A DNA stretch of 64,000 bases from DAOUMU01 sp034409055. GTDB taxonomy: Bacteria > Chloroflexota > Anaerolineae > 4572-78 > J111. The stretch covers positions 1-64,000 of the forward strand of contig DAOUMU010000508.1 in NCBI GenBank assembly GCA_034409055.1, in the 5' to 3' direction. The position numbers and the translations under genes are program-made. The notes under the pieces are model-generated. The model searched no databases, was not told the origin of the DNA, and worked only from the letters and a program-made list of their open reading frames with translations. How positions within the stretch are numbered: the stretch's first letter is position 1; each line of letters starts with the position of its first letter. This document shows positions 43,002 to 50,893 of this stretch, in pieces.

Positions 43002-45236
43002 ATGAGCGGCATTATCGGTATTCTTAACGAACTATATATTCGCTTTATGGTGTGGTTGGGCGCTGCGCCACCAACCGGCTATGAGCATCTGATCCGGGAT
43101 GAGACCAGGCCACAAGAGTATACCCTGAAAGAAGGGGATACGCTCTTTTCTGTGGCTCGAAAGTTTGGCACTCATTACGAACGAATAGCGAAAGCCAACA
43201 GCATTGAAGATCCTGAAAACTTGCAGCCGGGCCAAACGCTCATCATTCCTCCGGCCAATTGGGACCCTGCTTCTGGTCCCTTAACTCAATTACAACCACC
43301 ACCAGAACCCGCCCCGGAGCCCAGCCTGCCCCCGACTGCGCCCGAGGAAGAATTAACTGAGGAACCAGTTCCCCCTACGCCGCCTATTGCCCCTGAAGAA
43401 TTAGCCGAGGAGTTAGCGCCTGGTGAAGAACTACCGGAAGAACCAGAGTGGTTGACCGAAGCTGAACCGGTTGCCGAGCCTGTCTTCCCTCCTGAGAAAC
43501 CTGCCTGGCCATCCGAGGAACCTGAGCCGACTGAGGAACCGGAGTGGCTCATTGCCACCGAACCTGTTCCGGAAGTGGAGACCGTTGATGATCGACTCGC
43601 AGCGGCTGAAAGCACACTTGAGCCTGATGAGCCAGAATGGTTACTGGCTACCGAAGCCGAATTTGAGGCTGAGCCGACGATCCCCACCCAACCTATGATA
43701 GAAGCGTTTGCCCCGGCCCCTTATGAAGCGCCGGCTGAAGTTGAACCTGTCGCCGAGGAGGAAGAAGAACCAGCCAGATTGGTTTCAGAGGAAATGGTCT
43801 TCCGCTATACCGTGCAGCGTGGTGACACAATCAGTTCTATTGCCAGAAGGTATGGGGTGACGGTCAAAGAGTTGGTGGAAGCCAATGACATTGTCAACCC
43901 CAATCTCATCTTCCCCGGTCAGAAATTAATTATCCCTGGCTATATGTTACCCAAACCGGAACCGGAACCAGAACCTACACCAACGCCAAAACCAGAGCCT
44001 GACAAGTTTTTTGTGTATACCGTGGTTAGGGGTGATACGCTCAGCGCGATCGCTAAACGATACGGGGTCACAATCCGCCAATTAATTGAAACTAATAATA
44101 TTGAAGACCCTAATCTAATTCGAGTGGGGCAGCAATTAGTCATCCCTGGGGTGAGTGAACCCCCGGAGCCAGAACCGGAGCCAATACCACCGCCCACTTT
44201 TGGTATCGATCCAAACTTTCCGCCCCTGGGTCCAATGGACGCCATTCGCGGCCTTTACGTTAGTTACTTTGCCATTGGTCATGCTCAATTCCGCCAGCGG
44301 ATTTTCGAATTACTGGATACCACCGAATTTAATGCAGTGGTGGTTGATGTCAAGGGCGATCATGGTTGGATCAGCTATCCGAGCCAAATTCCACTGGCCT
44401 ATGAGATTGGGGCGGCCCGTCCCACGGCCAGGGACTTTGAGCAGGTTATGGCTCAGTTTAAGTCCCGGGGTGTCTACACCATTGCCCGAATCGTGACGTT
44501 CAAGGATAATCCATTGGCCACAAACTATCCGGAATACGCCGTAAAAACAAGTAGTCCGAACGGGACAACCGAAATATGGCAAGACCGCGAGCAGTTAAGC
44601 TGGACCGATCCTTTCCTCAAGCCGGTATGGGATTATAATATTCAGGTGGCCGTGGAAGCGGCTCAAATGGGCTTTGATGAGATTCAATTTGATTACGTTC
44701 GCTTTCCCACTCCCAGTCAGGCAGGTGTCCCCCAATTCTCACAAGAAGTAACCAAAGAAACGCGCATTGCGGCCATTACCGGCTTTTTGAGTGCGGCCCG
44801 GGGTCAACTCAAACCTTTTGGAGTAAAGGTGGCGGCTGACACCTTTGGTTACACCTGCTGGCGCAAAGACGATACCCTGATTGGCCAGGATATTGATCAG
44901 ATGGGGCAATATCTGGACGTACTCAGCCCGATGCTTTATCCCTCTACTTTTGGCAGTGGTATTCCTGGATACAAATTTGCTGTTGCCCATCCCTATGAAA
45001 TCGTCCACCAGAGTGCCCAGCGAGCCTTAAATCGGGTCACTCAGTTCAACTGCACCGTACGCCCCTGGATTCAAGATTTTCCCGATTATCGGTTCGATAA
45101 ACGTGTTTATGGCAAGGAAGAGATTCAAGCCCAGATTAAAGGTTGCTTTGATGCCGGCGGGAGTGGTTTTATGGTCTGGGATCCCCGCGTAAAATATACC
45201 GATGGAGCTTACGCTCCAGTAACTGGCCATCCATAA
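43002..45236 (+). CDS. LysM-repeat protein with DUF4015 glycoside-hydrolase-like domain
   Basis: A 744-residue protein. LysM 1 (about 38-85, YTLKEGDTLFSVARKFGTHY) is followed by a Pro/Glu-rich linker of about 180 residues with recurring EPEWL units. LysM 2 (about 267-312) and LysM 3 (about 330-380) have the pattern RGDTxSxIAxRYGVT and end in LIIPG or LVIPG. The C-terminal half (about 405-740) is a DUF4015-type TIM-barrel domain (IRGLYVSYFAIGH, AVVVDVKGDHGWISYPS, QFDYVRFPT), a family classed as putative glycoside hydrolases. It probably binds peptidoglycan and cleaves or remodels glycan. No classical signal peptide is visible at the N-terminus, so the export route is unclear. The protease gene follows directly. 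Confidence 0.9.
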   Translation: MSGIIGILNELYIRFMVWLGAAPPTGYEHLIRDETRPQEYTLKEGDTLFSVARKFGTHYERIAKANSIEDPENLQPGQTLIIPPANWDPASGPLTQLQPPPEPAPEPSLPPTAPEEELTEEPVPPTPPIAPEELAEELAPGEELPEEPEWLTEAEPVAEPVFPPEKPAWPSEEPEPTEEPEWLIATEPVPEVETVDDRLAAAESTLEPDEPEWLLATEAEFEAEPTIPTQPMIEAFAPAPYEAPAEVEPVAEEEEEPARLVSEEMVFRYTVQRGDTISSIARRYGVTVKELVEANDIVNPNLIFPGQKLIIPGYMLPKPEPEPEPTPTPKPEPDKFFVYTVVRGDTLSAIAKRYGVTIRQLIETNNIEDPNLIRVGQQLVIPGVSEPPEPEPEPIPPPTFGIDPNFPPLGPMDAIRGLYVSYFAIGHAQFRQRIFELLDTTEFNAVVVDVKGDHGWISYPSQIPLAYEIGAARPTARDFEQVMAQFKSRGVYTIARIVTFKDNPLATNYPEYAVKTSSPNGTTEIWQDREQLSWTDPFLKPVWDYNIQVAVEAAQMGFDEIQFDYVRFPTPSQAGVPQFSQEVTKETRIAAITGFLSAARGQLKPFGVKVAADTFGYTCWRKDDTLIGQDIDQMGQYLDVLSPMLYPSTFGSGIPGYKFAVAHPYEIVHQSAQRALNRVTQFNCTVRPWIQDFPDYRFDKRVYGKEEIQAQIKGCFDAGGSGFMVWDPRVKYTDGAYAPVTGHP

Positions 45237-46136
45237 ATGCATCGTCCTCATGCCTGGGAAGGCGCACTCATCGTTTTCGTCCTTTTATTACTCTTGCTGG
45301 GATTAAATTTACTCTTCGGCGTCGTTCAAGCCACCGTCCAGGGGCCAGTGATTCTTTCGCCTTTTCTTATTTTCGGTGAGTTACTCATCCTGGGGTTGGT
45401 GGTGGCCTGGGCTGCTTTCCGTCGTTTGCCCTTTCAGGAAACCTTTTACCTTTACAAAACGAACTGGCTCATCATTGGTCTGAGCATTTTAGTGGCCATC
45501 ACCTGCTGGCCAGTGGCAACGGGCTTGGTTACTTTAATAGAGCAACTATTCTCTCTCATTGGTCCCCCGCCTGAGATTCCCCCGCCAGTTGATACCCTCG
45601 ATGCGATAGGTTACTTCATCGCTATTGTCATTCTGGCGCCTCTGTGTGAAGAACCGGTTTTTCGAGGATTTATCATGCGTGGCTGGCTGCGTTACGGTTT
45701 TGTAGTTGGCGTAGTCGGTTCCGGTGTTTTGTTTGGCTTGCAACACGCTCAACTCAGCGGCGCTATTCCGTTAAGCCTGGTTGGTATCGTCCTGGGGGGG
45801 ATAGCTTTTCGGGCCGGTTCGTTGTGGCCGGCTATTGTGGTGCACGCGGTTTATAATGGTATCGCCGTTCCGTTTCTCATTCTCCCTGAAGTTATGCCCG
45901 ACATCAGCGATACGACCTTTATAATTGCCGGCGCTATGGCCATGCCCGTTGCCGGGTATTCTTTGTGGCTCTACCATCGGTTGGCGCCACCTTTCCAGGC
46001 ACCCGAGCGAGAACCACTAAAAAGGGAGCAAGGCATCGCTATCATTATTTCCTTGCTGATGGTATTGGGGATGTTCACCACAATGATTTTGCTGGAGCTG
46101 TTTGTGCGCTTGAATCCTGAATTGATGGGGACGTGA
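45237..46136 (+). CDS. CPBP family intramembrane metalloprotease
   Basis: A 299-residue membrane protein with about eight hydrophobic helices. The CPBP/Abi signature is present: CEEPVFRGFIMR with E138 and E139, FGLQHAQLSG and VVHAVYNG supplying the histidines. These proteases cleave within or near the membrane, as in prenyl-protein processing and bacteriocin immunity. The ATG directly abuts the stop codon of the LysM gene, so it is translationally coupled with it. The last helix ends LFVRLNPELMGT. A terminator follows at 46174. The substrate is unknown. Confidence 0.92.
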   Translation: MHRPHAWEGALIVFVLLLLLLGLNLLFGVVQATVQGPVILSPFLIFGELLILGLVVAWAAFRRLPFQETFYLYKTNWLIIGLSILVAITCWPVATGLVTLIEQLFSLIGPPPEIPPPVDTLDAIGYFIAIVILAPLCEEPVFRGFIMRGWLRYGFVVGVVGSGVLFGLQHAQLSGAIPLSLVGIVLGGIAFRAGSLWPAIVVHAVYNGIAVPFLILPEVMPDISDTTFIIAGAMAMPVAGYSLWLYHRLAPPFQAPEREPLKREQGIAIIISLLMVLGMFTTMILLELFVRLNPELMGT

Positions 46137-46173
46137 GGGTAAGTTTCCAAATTCATATTGCCGCCATAAAGCA

Positions 46174-46205
46174 AAAAAGACGGGGCCATTTCCCCGTCTT
46201 TTTTG
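46174..46205. terminator. Bidirectional rho-independent terminator
   Basis: AAAAAGACGGGG (46175-46186) and CCCCGTCTTTTT (46193-46204) form a 12-bp stem with a 6-base loop, A-rich before and T-rich after. It serves the protease gene on the plus strand and rplT on the minus strand. Confidence 0.92.
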
Positions 46206-46221
46206 TTTCCTATTCCCAATT

Positions 46222-46572
46222 TTACAAGGCTGCTTTGGCTACTTCAACCAAATGACGAAAAGCGGAAGCATCATGCACCGCAATATCAGCCAGCGCCTTA
46301 CGATCCAATTCAACTCCAGCTTGCTTGAGGCCATACATAAATTGACTGTAGCTCATATCGTTTTGACGCGTAGCAGCATTAATGCGAGTAATCCACAAGC
46401 GACGAAAATCTCGCTTGCGAGTGCGACGGTCGCGGTAAGCATACTCCAAAGATTTCATCATCGCTTCATTGGCCCGCTTGAATAAGCGGTGCTTACTACC
46501 ACGCTGGCCTTTGGTCATAGCCAGTACTTTTTTATGTCTACGATGCGTCTGAGGACCACTCTTTACTCTCAT
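46222..46572 (-). CDS. rplT: 50S ribosomal protein L20
   Basis: A 116-residue protein with the full L20 length. It has the basic N-terminus MRVKSGPQTHRRHKKVLAMT and the block FKRANEAMMKSLEYAYRDRR, with RLWITRINAATR in the middle. L20 binds 23S rRNA early in large-subunit assembly and in many bacteria also represses its own operon through a structured mRNA leader. It is the last gene of infC-rpmI-rplT, 11 bases after rpmI, and ends at the bidirectional terminator. Confidence 0.98.
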   Translation of the reverse strand: MRVKSGPQTHRRHKKVLAMTKGQRGSKHRLFKRANEAMMKSLEYAYRDRRTRKRDFRRLWITRINAATRQNDMSYSQFMYGLKQAGVELDRKALADIAVHDASAFRHLVEVAKAAL

Positions 46573-46583
46573 AATATATCCCT

Positions 46584-46799
46584 CTACGACTTGCCTTTCT
46601 TGGCGTATGGCACCAGCTTTTGAACACGTTTGCGGTCACCAGAACTCGTAACTTCTAACATCCTATCAAATTGGCGCTTTACGCGCTTGGCTTTCTTGCG
46701 ACGTAGATGGCTCTTGCCAATTTTGGTACGCATCAATTTACCAGAACCGGTGTATTTAAAACGTTTCGAGGTTGATTTATGCGTTTTGATCTTGGGCAT
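46584..46799 (-). CDS. rpmI: 50S ribosomal protein L35
   Basis: A 71-residue L35 protein starting MPKIKTHKSTSKRFKYTGSG, with the basic core IGKSHLRRKKAKRVKRQ. The start at 46799 is fixed by this conserved N-terminus and by AAGG upstream. The frame stays open for 20 more codons upstream, but that part is not L35. It lies between infC and rplT, the usual order. Confidence 0.97.
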   Translation of the reverse strand: MPKIKTHKSTSKRFKYTGSGKLMRTKIGKSHLRRKKAKRVKRQFDRMLEVTSSGDRKRVQKLVPYAKKGKS

Positions 46800-46882
46800 T
46801 TTAAGTAATCCTTCTAATCCAACTTTAAAGTCATGGTAACAGACCAGAGAGAATTTCAAGTCTCTGTTGTTATAATATACTA

Positions 46883-47410
46883 TTATTGTGGGGCTAATAT
46901 CATCAACATGGTCATCCCTTCCATAGCTGGCCTCTTTTCAATAATAGCAACATCGCTCAACTCCTCGGCTAAGCGATCCATTAAATCCCTGGCCACCTCG
47001 GGATGGGTCACCTCTCGTCCTCGAAAGCGAATACGAACTTTGACCTTAGCCCCACGCTCTAAAAATCTGCGAGCATCGCGCAATCTATAATTGATATCGT
47101 GCTCACCCGTCTTTGGACGCAACCGAATTTCCTTAATTTCTACTTTAGTTTGCGATTTCCGGGCGTCTCGCTCCCGTTTTTGAGCTTCGTATAAAAATTT
47201 CCCGTAGTCCATTAAACGACAAACAGGAGGTTTCGCCTTCGGAGCAACTTCAACCAAATCCGTTCCCCGTTCCTGAGCAATAACCAACGCTTCGCTAGTG
47301 TTCATCGTTCCCAACTGCTTGCCGTCAACATCAATTAAGCGAACTTCAGGCGCAGTAATGTCCTCATTAACTCTGCGCAAATCTTTAACTTTTTGTACTT
47401 TTTTGGCTAT
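46883..47410 (-). CDS. infC: Translation initiation factor IF-3, probable ATA start
   Basis: A 175-residue IF-3 if the start is the ATA at 47410. The N-terminal domain has VNEDITAPEVRLIDVDGKQLG and MDYGKFLYEAQKRERDARK. The C-terminal domain runs from EIKEIRLRPKTGEHDINYR to IEKRPAMEGMTM. No ATG or GTG lies at a sensible place. A TTG at 47380 has no ribosome binding site, whereas the ATA is preceded at the right distance by GGGAGAGG. Rare start codons are known for infC in other bacteria, where they let IF-3 control its own synthesis. Upstream are two hairpins and a possible promoter. Confidence 0.95.
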   Translation of the reverse strand: MAKKVQKVKDLRRVNEDITAPEVRLIDVDGKQLGTMNTSEALVIAQERGTDLVEVAPKAKPPVCRLMDYGKFLYEAQKRERDARKSQTKVEIKEIRLRPKTGEHDINYRLRDARRFLERGAKVKVRIRFRGREVTHPEVARDLMDRLAEELSDVAIIEKRPAMEGMTMLMILAPQ

Positions 47411-47448
47411 GGTACGTCCTCTCCCTCAAAAAATAAAAAATTTATGTA

Positions 47449-47497
47449 GGGCAAGTTAGCAACTTGCCCAGCACCGTTGACAAGTTAGCAACTTGTC
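47449..47497. repeat. Two related hairpins in the infC leader
   Basis: GGGCAAGTT-AGC-AACTTGCCC (47449-47469) and GACAAGTT-AGC-AACTTGTC (47479-47497) are perfect short hairpins of the same type. On the minus strand the first is followed by AAATTTTTTATTTTTTGA before the infC ribosome binding site, so it could act as an attenuator. A relative, GGGCAATTT-AGC-AAATTGCCC, is at 56295, so this is also a dispersed repeat. Confidence 0.6.
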
Positions 47498-47509
47498 CTA
47501 TTTTTTTAT

Positions 47510-47538
47510 AGTATAAATTTACTTTAATCGCGTGGCAT
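47510..47538 (-). promoter_or_regulatory. Promoter candidate for infC
   Basis: On the minus strand: ATGCCA (47538-47533), a 17-base spacer and TATACT (47515-47510). The transcript would start near 47503 and include both leader hairpins. Confidence 0.4.
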
Positions 47539-47542
47539 TTAG

Positions 47543-47574
47543 AAAGAGGAACATCAGTTTTGATGCCCCTCTTT
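47543..47574 (-). terminator. Terminator candidate downstream of glpX
   Basis: Arms at 47543-47556 and 47561-47574 are complementary over 14 positions with two mismatches. On the minus strand the stem ends in CCTCTTTC, so the U tract is short. It lies between the glpX stop and the infC promoter, where a terminator is expected. Confidence 0.45.
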
Positions 47575-47647
47575 AGCGTAAATCAACACCAAACAGATAA
47601 CACTCCAAGAAAGTGTCAATAAAATGTACCACGTTCGCTGATATTCG

Positions 47648-48649
47648 TCAAGTTGATTGTTCTTCTTTAGCCCCCAACACGTCACCTAACCGATTATACT
47701 CTGTGTGAATAATACGAAGGGTACCTGTTTGGCCACGAATAACCAGGGATTGAGTTTTAGCTTTATCGCCATGATACTGAACTCCGTTCAGCAGTGGCCC
47801 ATGCGTAACCCCCGTAGCCGCAAAAAAGATCTGATCACTGGTCACCAATTCATTACAAGTGAGAATTCGCCGGGTATCAAGCCCGGCTGCGTTGATCGCC
47901 GCCAGCTCTTTTTGACTCTGGGGTGCCAGACGTCCCAGCATAGCTCCCCCCATCGCCTTTACGGCGCAGGCAGCGGTGACTCCTTCCGGTACTCCTCCCA
48001 CCCCCATTAAAATATCTGCCCCGGCCTGAGGCGTAACGGCGATGAGGGCTCCAGCCGTATCCCCGTCAGAGCGTAGCAAAACCCGTGCCCCGGCCGTGCG
48101 GATTTCTTCAATTAAGTCATAATGACGAGGCCGATCCAATACAATCACTTGCAGGTCACGCACCGCTTTGTTTTTGACCCGGGCTACCAAGGCCAGGGTC
48201 CATGCAACCGGGGCATCCATACATTCTGGAACCAGGGCACTGGCTGCTTCGCGGTCTACGATAATTTTATCCATATAAACAGCCGGTTGGGGTGACCACA
48301 TTGAGCCACGCGGAGCCACACTGACCACCGAAATTGCCCCCGGATGCCCATGTACCACCGATGCTGTACCGTCAATGGGGTCTACCACAACATCTACCTC
48401 CGGTCCATAACCAGTACCCACCCTTTGGCCGGTATCTAAAGGAGTGTGTTCGCCCAATCTGCCCTCTTCCCCAATAACAATGTATCCGTCTATATCTACC
48501 GTGTTCAAAGCTTTAGCCATCGCTGCTGTAGCAGCTCGGTGGGTTGCTTCTCTGTTGCCTAAACCTAACCAGCGGCCGGCACTAAGGGCCGTGGCTTCGG
48601 TTACTCTGACCAGGTCAAGACCTATATTGCGAGATGGATATTCGTTCAT
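47648..48649 (-). CDS. glpX: Class II fructose-1,6-bisphosphatase, copy 1
   Basis: A 333-residue GlpX protein that would hydrolyse fructose 1,6-bisphosphate to fructose 6-phosphate for gluconeogenesis, possibly sedoheptulose bisphosphate as well. Visible motifs are IVIGEEGRLGEHTPLDTGQ, the metal and catalytic site DPIDGT (D90, D93, T95), and VLDRPRHYDLIEEIR. Asp in place of Glu at position 93 occurs in other GlpX proteins. It ends TEYNRLGDVLGAKEEQST. It is the last gene of the duplicated sulP-glpX unit and is closely similar along its length to the copy at 50894. Confidence 0.95.
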   Translation of the reverse strand: MNEYPSRNIGLDLVRVTEATALSAGRWLGLGNREATHRAATAAMAKALNTVDIDGYIVIGEEGRLGEHTPLDTGQRVGTGYGPEVDVVVDPIDGTASVVHGHPGAISVVSVAPRGSMWSPQPAVYMDKIIVDREAASALVPECMDAPVAWTLALVARVKNKAVRDLQVIVLDRPRHYDLIEEIRTAGARVLLRSDGDTAGALIAVTPQAGADILMGVGGVPEGVTAACAVKAMGGAMLGRLAPQSQKELAAINAAGLDTRRILTCNELVTSDQIFFAATGVTHGPLLNGVQYHGDKAKTQSLVIRGQTGTLRIIHTEYNRLGDVLGAKEEQST

Positions 48650-48699
48650 CCTCTTGTCTCCTCCCTGCTGGCAAACATAGGATCTGTTACCAACTGGCC

Positions 48700-50862
48700 C
48701 TACAAATCAATTGCCTCAAGTAATGCCGCGGCCTCCCAGGCCAATATGCCGCCCCGGAGAATGCGTATGTCGTGATAACCTTTATTTTGTAACATATAAG
48801 CCGCTCGGGTGCTGCGCCGCCCACTGCGGCATACAAGAACAATTTCACGATTGTCAGGCAGGTCTGATGTATCTGACAGTATTTTGGGCAGTGGCATTAG
48901 TTGCGCCTGGGGAATATGGCCTCGCTTAAATTCATACGGTTCGCGCACGTCTATGACCAAGGGAGGAGGATCGCCGTTGCGCAACTTTTGCCGCAGTTTC
49001 TGGACCGATATACTGGCTATACTATCGGCAGGAATATCCGTGTGGAGCGGAATATCCAGTGGATAGGTACGCTTGGGTAAGTTTTGACATTCTCGAAAGA
49101 CACGCTCATTACATTCATAAATGCAAACGGCCGGATCAAGGATCTTACGAAAGAGGTACTCTATGGCCTCGTCTTGTACCAGAAAATGGTCAGCTCCCAG
49201 TTGATCACAAAAGCCGGTTGATTGCATAAAGTCGTAGACAGGTTTTTGCACCTTCATTAAGAATAGAGCCCCACCCCGCTCTCGGCAAAGGCGCACAATA
49301 GCTTCGAGCATATGAATACCGCTAAGGTCGCATTGGTTTACGCCCTGCATTCGCAATAGCAAGAAACGCTGCTCTGGGTGTTTGGTCAGGTGCTGGTTGA
49401 TAACTTCTTCGACGTGACTGACTGCGCCAAAATATAAATCTCCTGAAATCTTGATGATGCACAATTGTGGACATGGGGCTTGGTCAGGCTGTTGTTGAAC
49501 AAAATGCCTGAAGGTATCATCAGGCGCCACTGCGTACACGTGGGGTATGCTGGTTTTCATGATGTAACGAGCGAATGAAAATAAGATACCAGTCAAAACG
49601 GCAAATTGAAGCGGCAGAAGTAATGTGGCCAGCAAGGTGGCTACCATAATGATCGTATCACCGCGCGTACCCCGCCAGATACGAACCATCTCCTGGCGAT
49701 CAACCATGCCATATGCGGTAAAAATCAGCACACCAGCCAGGGCGGTGCGAGGCACGTAAGCCGCCAGGGGGGCCAGGACGATCATCGCCACTAACACAAA
49801 GAGACCAGAAAAAATACTGGCCAGCGGCGTTTGGCCGCCGGCTTTATAATTAACTGCAGAACGGGTAAACGAGCCTGAGCCAGTATATCCCGATAAGAAG
49901 CCGCAGGCAATATTGGCCAGGCCCTGTCCAACAAACTCCTGATTGCTCTCAAGGCGTTGGCCGGTTTGGCTGGTAATCGAGCGGGCAATCGACATGGCTT
50001 CAACCAGGCCAATGACCCCTATAGCCAGAGCCCCTGTCGACAACTGGCCGATCAGCTCCAAATCAAATAGGGGGAGTTGAGTTAGAGGCGGTAAGTTGCG
50101 AGGCAGTTGACCGATTACTTTGACTCCCTGTTGATCCAGGCCGAGCACCGCCACAACAGCAGAGGCCGCTACTATGCCAATCAGCGGACCGGGCAATTTA
50201 GGGGTAAGGCGTTGAAGCAAGATAATCAGCAGGATAGTCCCCAACCCCAAGATCAGGCTAGGCCAATGCGTTTCTAACAGATGAACCAGGAGATTTTGGG
50301 CGGTATCGATCAGACCGGGAGAACTGGGGAAGTCCAGTCGGAGCAAATGGCGTAATTGATTAATGCTGATCAGCACCCCGGCGCCAGCAGTAAAGCCAAC
50401 AATGACCGAGTCTGAGACAAAATTAACCAAAATACCCAGGCGAGCTAGCCCCATAGCCAACCGAAAAACACCGACCATAACCGCCATTAGCCCTGCTGCG
50501 GCCAGAAACTCCGGCGAGCCAGGAGCGGCAATCGGCAATAAGATAGACAAAACCAGCAACGAGGCGGCATTGGTTGGCCCGGTTTGCAGGTGATTGGAGG
50601 AACCCCACAGAGCGCCAATAATGGCCGCGATGATGGCTGTGTAGAGGCCCATTTGTGGCGGAAGCTCGGCAATGAGCGCGTAAGCAATGGCCTGGGGCAA
50701 CAAAACCACAGCCACCGTTAGCCCGGCAATCAGATCGGGCTGCAGGTTGCTGCGGTCATAGGTTTTGAAAAAACGAATTGGCTGCAGAAAATAGAAGGGG
50801 ATGTAACTTATGCTGGCCAACACGGGGTTGTCTCTGTACACCTTTTTAAGATAAGCGCTCAT
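48700..50862 (-). CDS. SulP anion transporter with STAS and rhodanese domains
   Basis: A 720-residue protein. The SulP membrane part (about 20-420) starts DLIAGLTVAVVLLPQAIAYA and has about 10-12 helices. A STAS domain follows (about 445-560, ISGDLYFGAVSHVEEVINQ and QCDLSGIHMLEAI). The C-terminus (about 620-715) is a rhodanese domain with active-site Cys in VCRSGRRSTRAAYML. The start at 50862 is set by alignment with the remnant at 52177, which begins MAVYLK like MSAYLK here; a longer frame to 50919 overlaps glpX. SulP proteins carry sulfate, bicarbonate or related anions. The rhodanese end hints at sulfur handling. The gene lies between two glpX copies. Confidence 0.92.
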   Translation of the reverse strand: MSAYLKKVYRDNPVLASISYIPFYFLQPIRFFKTYDRSNLQPDLIAGLTVAVVLLPQAIAYALIAELPPQMGLYTAIIAAIIGALWGSSNHLQTGPTNAASLLVLSILLPIAAPGSPEFLAAAGLMAVMVGVFRLAMGLARLGILVNFVSDSVIVGFTAGAGVLISINQLRHLLRLDFPSSPGLIDTAQNLLVHLLETHWPSLILGLGTILLIILLQRLTPKLPGPLIGIVAASAVVAVLGLDQQGVKVIGQLPRNLPPLTQLPLFDLELIGQLSTGALAIGVIGLVEAMSIARSITSQTGQRLESNQEFVGQGLANIACGFLSGYTGSGSFTRSAVNYKAGGQTPLASIFSGLFVLVAMIVLAPLAAYVPRTALAGVLIFTAYGMVDRQEMVRIWRGTRGDTIIMVATLLATLLLPLQFAVLTGILFSFARYIMKTSIPHVYAVAPDDTFRHFVQQQPDQAPCPQLCIIKISGDLYFGAVSHVEEVINQHLTKHPEQRFLLLRMQGVNQCDLSGIHMLEAIVRLCRERGGALFLMKVQKPVYDFMQSTGFCDQLGADHFLVQDEAIEYLFRKILDPAVCIYECNERVFRECQNLPKRTYPLDIPLHTDIPADSIASISVQKLRQKLRNGDPPPLVIDVREPYEFKRGHIPQAQLMPLPKILSDTSDLPDNREIVLVCRSGRRSTRAAYMLQNKGYHDIRILRGGILAWEAAALLEAIDL

Positions 50863-50893
50863 AGCATCGACCGCCAGTCTTTTGGAGGCATCT

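Noticed and set aside
30250..46136. A defence island built around the nSTAND gene and the CPBP (Abi-like) protease
   Set aside because: The genes are 10 kb apart, are separated by metabolic genes, and no recognised effector, nuclease or restriction gene is present. The nSTAND protein alone is kept as a finding.
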